Shown: positions 37,148 through 45,327 of the stretch, one piece after another
How positions within the stretch are numbered: the first letter of the stretch is position 1
How the letters are laid out: every line of letters begins with the position of its first letter
DNA from: Arthrobacter sp. SLBN-112
Lineage (GTDB): Bacteria > Actinomycetota > Actinomycetes > Actinomycetales > Micrococcaceae
Assembly (NCBI RefSeq): GCF_030944625.1
Contig: NZ_JAUSXY010000001.1
Coordinates: 62,001 to 126,000 of the forward strand
Length of the DNA: 64,000 nt
Reading direction: 5' to 3'
The notes under the pieces: model-generated
Database searches by the model: none
What the model saw: the letters and a program-made list of their open reading frames with translations, nothing else
Told to the model about the DNA's origin: nothing
Program-made: the position numbers and the translations under genes

Positions 37148-37381
37148 CTTGCTGATGAATCTAGCCGGACGTGCAGGTGCTGGGAAAGTCCGGCGGCGGC
37201 TGGCGGTGTCCGTGTCGAGGCATGGCTGACGTATGTGCGGGTGTCGGACGGGATCGTATGCCAACAGCGCTGGCAGGGCGCGGGCCTGGCTGGGCGCGGT
37301 GGGGGCCGGTTTGTGCATGCGCGAGTCCCGTTCGGCGGCGGCGCACTGGTCATCCGGGAGCCCACGCCGTAGTCGTGCGGG

Positions 37382-37411
37382 CTTGTGTCATGCGGGTTTG
37401 TGTCATGCGGG
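37382..37411. repeat. Short tandem repeat, 2 x 15 bp
   Basis: Units of the form YTTGTGTCATGCGGG at 37382-37396 and 37397-37411 straddle the 3' end of the DUF222-HNH gene. Between 37148 and 37382 there is no recognisable gene or site. Confidence 0.5.
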
Positions 37412-38890
37412 AGTGTGAAGGATCCGCGCCAGGCTTTCTTCTCCTGGCGACAGCCCGAAGTAGGCAAAGTCGGGGTGGCTGCCCGGTGGTCCGCTGGCCT
37501 GGCCCGGTGCCTGTTTCTGCTGTTGGGGCCATGTTGTGGGTTCCCAGTCTTGGTGTTCGCTGGTGTAGTGGCGGCCGGCCGGTGAGGTCCAGCCGGGTGG
37601 TTCGGTTTTGCTGGCGGGTGTGGGTTTCCAGCCTGTGGTGTGCCGGAGGCGGTGATGTTTGGGGCAGGGCTGTCCCAGGTTGCTGATTCCGGTGGTGCCG
37701 CCCTCTGCCCAGGCAAGGATGTGGTCGGCCTCGGTGTCCAGGGAGGGGTTGCTGCAGCCGGGGAACGGGCATTTACCGTCCCTGAGCCGGAGCCAGTTCC
37801 GCATGGCCTTGCCCACCCGGTAACTGGTCCGCCCGATCTCCAACGGCGCCCCGTCCCGCGGGTCCACCAGCACCCGGTAGAACGAGCCCGCCCCCTCAGC
37901 GAGCAGCCGACGGGCCATCGACGCCGGGATCGGCCCGTACCCGTCCAGCACCGCCGGCTCATCGGTCAGACCCAGCAGGGAGAACACCGGCACGGTCACC
38001 AACACCTGCGCCCGGACCGGCGACGGCGGGAGATCTGCTCCCTCAACGGTCCCGGCGGCGGTACCGTTGGCGTCAATGCGGACGCTGCCAAGGATCGCGT
38101 CAGCGAAGTTGTCCGCACGGAGCTGTGTCATGGTCCGGGGTTCCTCAGGTCCCTGCTGGGACCGGGCGATCGCGGTGAGCCGGTTCAACCCAGCCAACGC
38201 CTGGTCCGCAGGCATGTACGCGCCCAGCCACGCCATCCCGTCCCGGTCCGGCCGGTACTCCACCCGCCGATCCGAAATTCCCTTGGCATGGCGCTTCTCA
38301 ATCGACCCGGCATGATGGCGCTCCCGCCACGTCCGCGCCTTGGCACGGAACCGGTGCGCCGGCAACTCCCCCACCGGACAACCGCGCGCCGGATCCGGTT
38401 CGCCGGGGTCCAGGAAATGCGCCTCCAACGCCGCCGCCCCGGCAACATCCAGGCCGGCTGTCTCATCAGCCATGGCCACCGCATGCCCCCACGACAAAGA
38501 CCCCGCCTGCAACGCGGCCAGGGTCAACGGCAACGAACCGGCCAGGGCGTGCGACGCGGCAAGGAACGACGACGCCGCCCGCGGACCAAGAGCCAGCACA
38601 CAGCCGATCTCCGCCGCGACCGCCATCTCCTGCGCCACCACCGGCACACCCGGCCCCGCAACAACACCGGCAGCATCCGCATACCCCACCGCGGCCTTCG
38701 CCTTCAGACCGGCAACCCTGGCCTCCACCTCACGGACACCGGCCAGGACATCCAGGCACCCATCCGCCACCCCCGCCAACGGATCAGCAACCGAGAACAG
38801 CTCCACACCGCACCCATCCACCTCCGCAACAAGCACGGCAAGGGCAGCACGAATATCCTCAAACGCCCCCACCACCGCCGCTTTCCCCAT
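37403..38890 (-). CDS. DUF222 domain protein with C-terminal HNH endonuclease domain
   Basis: A 495-residue protein of the actinobacterial DUF222-HNH family. The N-terminal ~330 residues are helical and Ala-rich (VGYADAAGVVAG, LTLAALQAGSLSWGHAVAMA); the HNH domain is complete: CPFPGCSNPSLDTEADHILA with WAEGGTTGISNLGQPC and KHHRLRHTTGW. These proteins occur in many copies per genome, often beside short palindromic repeats; their biological role is undescribed, though HNH suggests DNA nicking. ATG 38890 (MGKAAVVGAFED) was chosen because the upstream frame overlaps the TCGACAAGCTCAACCACC repeats. Weak Shine-Dalgarno. Confidence 0.85.
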   Translation of the reverse strand: MGKAAVVGAFEDIRAALAVLVAEVDGCGVELFSVADPLAGVADGCLDVLAGVREVEARVAGLKAKAAVGYADAAGVVAGPGVPVVAQEMAVAAEIGCVLALGPRAASSFLAASHALAGSLPLTLAALQAGSLSWGHAVAMADETAGLDVAGAAALEAHFLDPGEPDPARGCPVGELPAHRFRAKARTWRERHHAGSIEKRHAKGISDRRVEYRPDRDGMAWLGAYMPADQALAGLNRLTAIARSQQGPEEPRTMTQLRADNFADAILGSVRIDANGTAAGTVEGADLPPSPVRAQVLVTVPVFSLLGLTDEPAVLDGYGPIPASMARRLLAEGAGSFYRVLVDPRDGAPLEIGRTSYRVGKAMRNWLRLRDGKCPFPGCSNPSLDTEADHILAWAEGGTTGISNLGQPCPKHHRLRHTTGWKPTPASKTEPPGWTSPAGRHYTSEHQDWEPTTWPQQQKQAPGQASGPPGSHPDFAYFGLSPGEESLARILHTPA

Positions 38891-38960
38891 ACACCAATCA
38901 TCACCAGAGGGTCTGACATTTAAGGCCGCCACCACAACGGACACCACAGAAGACCGGACG

Positions 38961-39006
38961 GGTTTCGACAAGCTCAACCACCGGGTCTCGACAAGCTCAA
39001 CCACCC
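38961..39006. repeat. Two tandem copies of a 23-bp repeat
   Basis: GGTYTCGACAAGCTCAACCAC(C) occurs at 38961-38983 and 38984-39006, immediately upstream of the DUF222-HNH gene. This motif is common near such genes in Arthrobacter-like genomes and may be a REP-like element linked to HNH proteins. Confidence 0.7.
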
Positions 39007-39151
39007 GGTATCGGGCGGGCCCACCCACCGGCAGACCGAACCCCCGGGGCTCAAGCAGAGCACCGCCGCTGCGCACTCATCGCCATGCAAACAGCCTGGA
39101 TCCGGCTCCGTTTTGGGGATGACGGCCTCGCTCCGGTACCCTATTGAGGTT

Positions 39152-39241
39152 GGTGACGTGTCCGAGCGGCCGAAGGTGCAACACTCGAAATGTTGTTTGG
39201 TGTAAAAGCCAACGTGGGTTCAAATCCCACCGTCACCGCCA
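39152..39241 (+). tRNA. tRNA-Ser(CGA)
   Basis: GGTGACG (39152-39158) pairs with CGTCACC (39231-39237), discriminator G at 39238, encoded CCA at 39239-39241. Anticodon stem CAACA/TGTTG encloses CTCGAAA, giving anticodon CGA at 39186-39188. Long variable arm. Confidence 0.95.
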
Positions 39242-39245
39242 CGCA

Positions 39246-39289
39246 GAAAGGCCCTGGTTCCCTTGGAAACAAAGGAACCAGGGCCTTTC
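39246..39289 (+). terminator. Strong hairpin after tRNA-Ser(CGA)
   Basis: GAAAGGCCCTGGTTCC (39246-39261) pairs perfectly with GGAACCAGGGCCTTTC (39274-39289). A/T runs at the base suit bidirectional termination. Confidence 0.8.
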
Positions 39290-39402
39290 GCTTGCCCCGG
39301 GCAGGAAGCTATTCCCTCCCGGAGCGCAAGCTGCGGAAAAAAGACTCCTCTGGCCTGACGCGGCCTCACCCCAGTGACACCCGGCCCGACGCCCCATGAG
39401 CG

Positions 39403-40437
39403 TTAGCGGGCGGGGTGGATCATGGTCATGCCTGCGACGTTTGCCGTGTCGAGCCGGGGCAGCAGCTCTGCGGCCTCTTCCAATCCGATGACGCGTTCGA
39501 TGAGTTTCTGCGGCTGGAGTGCGCCGGACTCGATCAGGGCAAGCATCCCGGGGTAATCCACAGCGGCCATCCCGTGGCTTCCGAAAACGTCCAACTCCCA
39601 CGCAATGACCCGGGCCATCTGAACGCGGGGGTGTCCCTCGACTGGCGGCAAGAGCCCGATCTGGACGTGCCGGCCGCGGCGCCGGAGGCTCAGGATCGCA
39701 TCGGCGCACGTCTGCTCGCTGCCGACGGCGTCGATGGAGACGTGGCTTCCACCCGTCAGGTCCTGTACCTTCGCCGGAATATCAGAACCGTCGGCGACCA
39801 CCACGTGATCGGCCCCGAGGGAACCCGCCACATCAAGGGCCGCCGCGTTCCGGTCCACGGCAATGACATTGCCACCCAGCGCCTTGGCAATCATGACGGC
39901 GCTCAGCCCCACGCCCCCTACCCCAACAATGGTGACCCATTCACCGGCGGCCAGGCGTGCCCGGCTTGTCAGGGCCCGGTAGGCGGTGGCGAAACGGCAG
40001 CCCAGGCTGGCCGCAGCTTCGAAGCTGACACCCTCGGGGATCGCCACGAGATTGGTGTCCGCCGCATGGATCACCACGCGCTCTGCGAACGACCCCCAGT
40101 GCGTGAAGCCCGGCTGCTGCTGTTCCGGGCATACCTGCGCATTGCCGCCGAGGCACCACTCGCAGGTCCCGCAGCCCTCGACGAAAGGCGCCGTCACGCG
40201 GTCACCGACCACCCAGCCGGTCACTCCCGGGCCGACCTCGACGACGACGCCGGCGAACTCGTGGCCGGGAACGTGCGGCAGTGCGATGTCATCATGACCG
40301 GCCCACGCGTGCCAGTCACTACGGCACAAGCCCGTGGCGACGACGGAGATCACCACACCACCCGCGGGTGCCTCCGGTTGGTCTACTTCCTGAACGGTCA
40401 GCGGTCCGGCGATTTGGTGCATGACAAGGGAACGCAC
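39403..40437 (-). CDS. Zinc-dependent alcohol dehydrogenase
   Basis: A 344-residue MDR alcohol dehydrogenase. Catalytic zinc ligands: Cys in GLCRSDWHAW and HE in LPHVPGHEFAGVV; structural zinc cysteines in GCGTCEWCLGGNAQVC; nucleotide fold WVTIVGVGGVGLSAVMIAKA. All are present, unlike the dehydrogenase at 36107. It oxidises an alcohol (or reduces an aldehyde) with NAD(P); the substrate is not evident. GTG 40437 follows AAGGAGG on the minus strand. Stands alone between a tRNA and a divergent small gene. Confidence 0.94.
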   Translation of the reverse strand: MRSLVMHQIAGPLTVQEVDQPEAPAGGVVISVVATGLCRSDWHAWAGHDDIALPHVPGHEFAGVVVEVGPGVTGWVVGDRVTAPFVEGCGTCEWCLGGNAQVCPEQQQPGFTHWGSFAERVVIHAADTNLVAIPEGVSFEAAASLGCRFATAYRALTSRARLAAGEWVTIVGVGGVGLSAVMIAKALGGNVIAVDRNAAALDVAGSLGADHVVVADGSDIPAKVQDLTGGSHVSIDAVGSEQTCADAILSLRRRGRHVQIGLLPPVEGHPRVQMARVIAWELDVFGSHGMAAVDYPGMLALIESGALQPQKLIERVIGLEEAAELLPRLDTANVAGMTMIHPAR

Positions 40438-40484
40438 AGGCCCTCCTTAAATCGGGTTTGTCCAGCCCAGTCTAGGTGGGCCCG

Positions 40485-40540
40485 GAGCGGTGCCTCCGCT
40501 TCCCCTGAGCGGTGCCCTAAACGGTGCCTGAGCCGTGCCC
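40485..40540. repeat. Short direct repeats of a GGTGCCY core
   Basis: Four imperfect copies of GAGCGGTGCCY start near 40485, 40507, 40519 and 40530. They lie in the divergent gap between the alcohol dehydrogenase and the small gene at 40708. Role unknown. Confidence 0.4.
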
Positions 40541-40707
40541 TGAGTCCCATTTGAGCCCCTCCCAATGGCCAGCCCGCGTGCCGGGACGGAGCACTACGGC
40601 TTCGGACCATCTGCTGGATGAGTGTTTTGCATTATTCAGGCAGAATGGGGCTTCAATCAGTCACGCGCGCCTGGAAGAACAAGCCGAAAAGCGGAACGAG
40701 GACAGGG

Positions 40708-41067
40708 ATGAACGAGTTGTTTGCCGCTTCGTGCGAGCAAGGCGTTCTGCGTTTGCGCTGGGCCCCGGGTGTCCACATCACGTACGAGATTGCCGTTCGG
40801 GCTGCCCGGGCCTTGGAAGGCTTCAGCGGCGGCTGGGTCCTGCCTCTCCTCGTTGACCTGAACGGGGTGGCCGGGTTAACTCCGGAGGCGAGGGCCGGCA
40901 TGAATTCCTACCGGGGCTTCGCTGCGGTAGCCCTCATCGGAGACGGACCAATGGCCAAGGTCGTGGCGGCATTTTCCCAACGGTCGCTGACACCCACCGC
41001 ATACTTCACCAACGAACGCGAAGCCCTTGAATGGTTGTCGGGCCAGGGCAGCCGGGCCGCCAGGTAG
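40708..41067 (+). CDS. Small conserved protein, STAS/SpoIIAA-like candidate
   Basis: A 119-residue soluble protein (MNELFAASCEQGVLRLRWAP) with an alternating strand-helix pattern (GGWVLPLLVDLNGVAGLTPE, MAKVVAAFSQRSLTPTAYF, NEREALEWLSG). The C-terminal layout resembles proteins in the SpoIIAA/STAS or DUF7793 group found in Arthrobacter, but no catalytic motif is visible. ATG 40708 follows GAGGACAGGG. The frame is open 90 bp farther upstream but that segment is not family-like. Unknown function. Confidence 0.6.
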   Translation: MNELFAASCEQGVLRLRWAPGVHITYEIAVRAARALEGFSGGWVLPLLVDLNGVAGLTPEARAGMNSYRGFAAVALIGDGPMAKVVAAFSQRSLTPTAYFTNEREALEWLSGQGSRAAR

Positions 41068-41103
41068 CGAACTGGCTGCCGGGCATTGTTGGTCCTTCCC
41101 CCT

Positions 41104-41613
41104 TTACCGCGGAGCGGACGTCGGCGGGCCGTGCATTTCCGCCTCGGCGCGCCTTTTGATGCCCCGCAGCATCGCCCGGTCCATCACGAGGTAGCCGGGC
41201 CGAAGGAGGAAGTCCGTGACGCGCAGCCCGGCAGGCCGTCCGGCGCCGTACCGCGTCCTGAGCAGGAGCCTGGTACCGGAAGGACCGGCGTCGTGCAGGA
41301 CGAACTGCCAGGTACCGGTCACCGTTCCGGGCGGTGCGCCCGGGCTGGAATCAAGGACGAGGTGGCGGTTTTGCTCCAGTTCCACGACGCGTGGCCCGCG
41401 CCGGCCGCCAGGGTACCCAACGGGTGTGAAGGCGATGATGTCCCCCACCTTCAGGTCCTGCCACTCCGGATGGATGCGGCCCGCGTTCGTGACCCCCAGG
41501 CGCAGCAAGCCGTTCTCCACCGCAGTGTAGGAATACAGGCCGGCCCGGTCCACTCCCATTTGCACGAGCCATGGCCAGACGTCCCCGGGCCGGGCGGCGA
41601 CGGTGACCGCCAT
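41104..41613 (-). CDS. SRPBCC-fold protein, start uncertain
   Basis: At least 169 residues of a START/SRPBCC-type ligand-binding protein: MAVTVAARPGDVWPWLVQMG, LYSYTAVENGLLRLGVTNAG, DIIAFTPVGYPGGRRG, WQFVLHDAGPSGTRLLLRTR. Coding character extends upstream of ATG 41613 to about 41700 (GATEPEKTELLPGDELIPDA), but no ATG, GTG or TTG is found there in frame before the GH3 gene's 3' end; G-runs near 41680-41705 could hide a frame error. The gene may have lost its 5' end or use an unusual start. It follows the gluconokinase-GH3 gene on the same strand. Function unknown. Confidence 0.65.
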   Translation of the reverse strand: MAVTVAARPGDVWPWLVQMGVDRAGLYSYTAVENGLLRLGVTNAGRIHPEWQDLKVGDIIAFTPVGYPGGRRGPRVVELEQNRHLVLDSSPGAPPGTVTGTWQFVLHDAGPSGTRLLLRTRYGAGRPAGLRVTDFLLRPGYLVMDRAMLRGIKRRAEAEMHGPPTSAPR

Positions 41614-41707
41614 GGTCCAGACTTCTTCGGCGTCGGGAATCAGTTCGTCACCCGGGAGTAGCTCAGTCTTTTCAGGCTCTGTGGCACCCCCCAGAGTCCA
41701 AAGCCCC

Positions 41708-43987
41708 CTATACCCGCGTGTCGAAGGACCCGCAGAACACGTTCTCGTTGAAGGTGCCCTGGAAGCCGGACTTGCCCTGGATCTTTTCCACCGCGGCCCG
41801 GATGGCTTCCCGGGTGCCGGCGTGCGCATGGATGGCGGTCTTGACCATCGGCACGTCGATCAGGTGGTTCGGCTGGTTCAGCGACACGAACACGGTGGGC
41901 ACCTCCGTGACGTACCACGGGATCTCCGCTGCCATGGGCGAGGACCACTTGATCCGGATGGCCGCCTCCTGCGCGAAACCTTTCACATTGGCGAACACCA
42001 AGGCGGCGTCGTACTTCTCCGCGTAGTCCCCGGTGGCTTCCTCGGAGATGATGGACATGAAGTTCACGCCTGTCTCCCCGGCAGCTTCGCGCTGCTCCGC
42101 CGTCCGGAACAGGCTGACCTCGAACCCGGCGGCCTCCAGTTCCTCTTTGACGACGCCGAGGTAGGCCAGCGGATCAGCGCGGGTGAAGTCGGCACCGCCG
42201 GAGATGCCGTACAGCCGGATCCGGGGATGGATTTCAGGCGTGATGGGCAGGTTCCCGGCCGTGTCCTTGACCAGCGTTACGGTCTTGTCAGCGATCTCCG
42301 CGGCAATAGCGCGGTGCTCGGCACTGCCAATGACGGCAAGAGCCTCGGCCGGCGGCACCAATTGGTCAACAGGCTTGAGGTGCAGCCCCAATGACGCCTT
42401 CAGGCCGAGGATGCGGCGCAGCGCATCGTGCAGCCGCTGCTCGGTGATGACGCCGGACTTGTACCCGTCCAGCATGTAGCCGAAGTCCTCGGCCGGGTTC
42501 CGGAAGAAGAGGAACATGTCGCAGCCGGCGGCGATCGTTGCAGGCACCAGGTCCTTGCGCTTCATGGCCTGCGTGAGGCCCACCATCTGGGAAGCATCCG
42601 TGAGGACCAGCCCGTTGAAGCCGAGCTCCCCGCGCAGCAGGTCCTGCAGAAGCTCCGGCGACAACGTGGCCGGCAGGATATCGGCATCGGCCAGGCCGGG
42701 CAGGAAATGCCGCGAAACCTCCGGCGCTCCAATGTGGCCCACCATGATCGACTGCACGCCGTGGGCGATCATCTCCCGGTACACGTGCCCGTACGTCCGC
42801 TCCCACTCCTCATAGGAGAGGGTGTTGTAGGACGTCACCACGTGCTGGTCCCGCTCGTCGACGCCGTCACCCGGGAAGTGCTTCATGGCGCAGGCCGTGG
42901 GTGATTCACTGATGCCGTCGAAGTACTCCTTGGCCCGTTCCACCACGATCTCCGGCGTGTTTCCGAACGAGCGCGTCGAGATCACGGTGTTCCGCCAGTT
43001 GTAGTGGATGTCCACGATCGGCGCGAACGCCCAGTTGCAGCCCAGGGCCGCCGTCTCCACCCCTGCCACCTGCCCCATCTGCCGGGCGATGTTCTTGTCC
43101 GGGTGCGAACCGGCCTGCAGGTGCGTGGAGACGAATGTGCCGTCGTCACAGCTGCCTGCCCCGCCCATCTCCGGGTTGGACGCGACCAGCAGCGGGATCC
43201 GGGACCTGGACTGGGCGTACCGGATGTGCTCCTGGACGGCGGCGGACGGCCCCGGCCGGTAGCGCATGCCGCCCACGTGGAAGTTGTCCAGCACGCCGTC
43301 GAGGTACCCGGGCGAGTAGTCGTTGTTGTGGTTGATGAACATTTGCCCGATCTTTTCCTCGAGCGTCATCCCCGCCAGGGTGCCCTCCACCCAGGCTATG
43401 GCGTCGGCGTCGAGATTGTACGGCGCCGCCGCCAGATCCACCTCGAACTGCCGCGGCTTGCCGCCTCCGGCCACCCGGGCAGGAGGTACGACGCCGGCAA
43501 TCCCCTTGAGTGCCGCGGCCACCACGTCAGCGACGGGCGCCGCAATGTCCACCACCACACCGTGTTCGTCCTCCTGGAGTGGTTCGAGCGTCGCGAGCTG
43601 GGAGTCCAGCAGCGCGGGAGGCATGAAGTGCCCCGTGCGGCCTTCCGTCCGTACTTTGAGGACCTCTTTGCTGCCGTCCAGGTGAAGGAACACCGTGTCC
43701 GGTGCCTGGGCACGGATGGCGTCCCGGTACGTGCGGCGCAGCGCCGAGCATGCCAGGACCAGGCCGCCGTCGGCTGCGTTTGCAAGCCTGCCGCCCACCG
43801 TGGCCAGCCACGGCCAGCGGTCGTCGTCGGTAAGGGGCGTGCCGGCCGCCATCTTGGCGACGTTTTCCACCGGGTGCAGGGAATCGCCGTCCAGGAACGG
43901 GACGCCCAATTCGCGGGCCACGAGGTCGCCGATGGTGGTCTTGCCGCAGCCGGATACCCCCATCACGACGATTCTGGTTTTGTTCAT
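41708..43987 (-). CDS. Gluconokinase-GH3 glycoside hydrolase fusion
   Basis: A single 759-residue frame with two enzymes. Residues 1-~165 are gluconokinase: P-loop VMGVSGCGKTTIGDLVAREL, DGDSLHPVENVAKMAAGTPL, DDDRWPWLATVGGRLA, CSALRRTYRDAIR and LDGSKEVL. Residues ~180-759 are a GH3 glycosidase of the hexosaminidase-like subgroup: GMTLEEKIGQMF, the MKHFPGDGVDERDQHVVTSY loop, and the nucleophile Asp in GELGFNGLVLTDASQMVGLT, followed by the C-terminal domain. The linker is VPPARVAGGGKPRQFEVDL. Gluconokinase makes 6-phosphogluconate; GH3 would release sugars from an intracellular glycoside (no signal peptide). Last gene but one of the hexuronate island, 12 bp after the mannonate dehydratase gene. 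Such a fusion is not familiar to me. Confidence 0.85.
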   Translation of the reverse strand: MNKTRIVVMGVSGCGKTTIGDLVARELGVPFLDGDSLHPVENVAKMAAGTPLTDDDRWPWLATVGGRLANAADGGLVLACSALRRTYRDAIRAQAPDTVFLHLDGSKEVLKVRTEGRTGHFMPPALLDSQLATLEPLQEDEHGVVVDIAAPVADVVAAALKGIAGVVPPARVAGGGKPRQFEVDLAAAPYNLDADAIAWVEGTLAGMTLEEKIGQMFINHNNDYSPGYLDGVLDNFHVGGMRYRPGPSAAVQEHIRYAQSRSRIPLLVASNPEMGGAGSCDDGTFVSTHLQAGSHPDKNIARQMGQVAGVETAALGCNWAFAPIVDIHYNWRNTVISTRSFGNTPEIVVERAKEYFDGISESPTACAMKHFPGDGVDERDQHVVTSYNTLSYEEWERTYGHVYREMIAHGVQSIMVGHIGAPEVSRHFLPGLADADILPATLSPELLQDLLRGELGFNGLVLTDASQMVGLTQAMKRKDLVPATIAAGCDMFLFFRNPAEDFGYMLDGYKSGVITEQRLHDALRRILGLKASLGLHLKPVDQLVPPAEALAVIGSAEHRAIAAEIADKTVTLVKDTAGNLPITPEIHPRIRLYGISGGADFTRADPLAYLGVVKEELEAAGFEVSLFRTAEQREAAGETGVNFMSIISEEATGDYAEKYDAALVFANVKGFAQEAAIRIKWSSPMAAEIPWYVTEVPTVFVSLNQPNHLIDVPMVKTAIHAHAGTREAIRAAVEKIQGKSGFQGTFNENVFCGSFDTRV

Positions 43988-43999
43988 CGGGTGCTTTCC

Positions 44000-45231
44000 T
44001 TACCAGTCGTGGACGGTGCCGTCGACGAGGCGGTTGTAGGGCAGGTAGGCCTGCTGGTAGGGGTAGGCGGCTGCTGCTTCCTCGTTGAACTCGACGCCGA
44101 TCCCGGGCTTGTCGCCGGGGTGCAGGTAGCCGTCGGTGAAGGTCATGGACTGTTCGAAGACCTCGTTGGTCTTGTCCGAGTGCTGCATGTATTCCTGGAT
44201 GCCGTAGTTGTGGATGGCCAGGCCTACGTGCAGCTGCGCGGCGAAGCCGACGGGGGAAATGTCCGTGGGGCCGTGGAAGCCGGACTTGATCTGGTACTGC
44301 GCGGCGAAGTCCATGACCTTCTTCAATGGCGAGATCCCGCCGAAGTGCGTGGACGCCGCCCGGACGTAGTCGATCAGCTGTTCCTTGATCAGCGTCTGGA
44401 AGTCGTACACGGTGTTGAAAATTTCACCGATGGCCAGCGGGGTGGTGGTGTGTTGGCGGACCAGTCGCAGGCCTTCCTGGTTTTCGGCCGGGGTGCAGTC
44501 CTCCAGCCAGAACAGGTCATAGGGCTCCAGCGCCTTGCCGAGCTTCGCGGCCTGGATGGGCGTCATCCGGTGGTGGCCATCGTGCAGCAGCGGGATCTCC
44601 GGGCCGAACTCGTTCCGGACGGCCTCGAAGACCGTGGGCAGGTGCCGCAGGTATGCGCGGGTGTCCCAGTCCTCTTCCTGCGGAAACGCGCCGCGGCCGG
44701 CGGGCTCGTAGTCGTAGCGCTCGCCCGATGCCTGTGCCTGTGCGGCCACACCGTAGACGGCTTTGATTCCCGGGATGGCGGTCTGGATCCGGATCGACTT
44801 GTAGCCGAGCTCCAGGTGCTCCCGCACGGAATCGAAGAGCGACTCGATGTCCGAACCGGACGCGTGGCCGTAGGCCCGCAGCCCGTTCCGCGACGCCCCG
44901 CCCAGCAGCTGGTACACGGGAAGCCCGGCAACCTTGCCTTTGATATCCCACAGCGCCATGTCGACGGCGGCGATGGCCGCCATGGTGACCGGGCCGCGGC
45001 GCGCCAGTACGCGCTCCGGTACAGGAACTGCCAGGTGTCCTCAATCCGGTGCGGGTCCTTACCGATGAGCAGCTGCGCGACGTGCTCCTTCAGGTAGGCG
45101 GCGACGGCGAGCTCGCGGCCGTTCAGGGTGGCGTCGCCAATGCCCGTCACGCCGTCGTCCGTGGTGATCCGGAGGGTAACGAAGTTTCGGGTGGGGCTGG
45201 TGACGAACACATCCGCGGCAATGATTTTCAC
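44000..45231 (-). pseudogene. Mannonate dehydratase (ManD-type, enolase superfamily), interrupted by a 2-nt insertion
   Basis: Enolase-superfamily sugar-acid dehydratase, most likely D-mannonate to 2-keto-3-deoxygluconate. GTG 45231 ([20 protein letters not shown]) follows AAGGA. At 44994-45004 the frame breaks: QFLYRSAYW is followed by an extra GC dinucleotide, whereas the other frame gives [20 protein letters not shown], the expected continuation. Downstream residues include metal ligands in [21 protein letters not shown] and LAIGEIFNTV, GFHGPTDISPVG, and the C-terminus AYLPYNRLVDGTVHDW. Joined length is about 409 residues, right for ManD. Lies between the fructuronate reductase and gluconokinase-GH3 genes. 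Real lesion or GC-repeat error cannot be decided here. Confidence 0.85.
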
Positions 45232-45327
45232 AGCAGGTCCTTTCGGAGACAGTCGGGTCGGAGGGTTGGGAAAAATTGTGCCGGGAAACGGGCCATGTTT
45301 GGCACTCAACCGGGTCCGGCAGAGTGG

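Noticed and set aside
37148..39150. Mobile element or integrase at the tRNA-Ser(CGA)
   Set aside because: No integrase, no duplicated tRNA 3' end and no transposase were seen; only a DUF222-HNH gene and short repeats.
43004..45097. 697-codon plus-strand frame over the gluconokinase-GH3 and mannonate dehydratase genes
   Set aside because: Antisense shadow; it spans two minus-strand genes and shows no family motifs.
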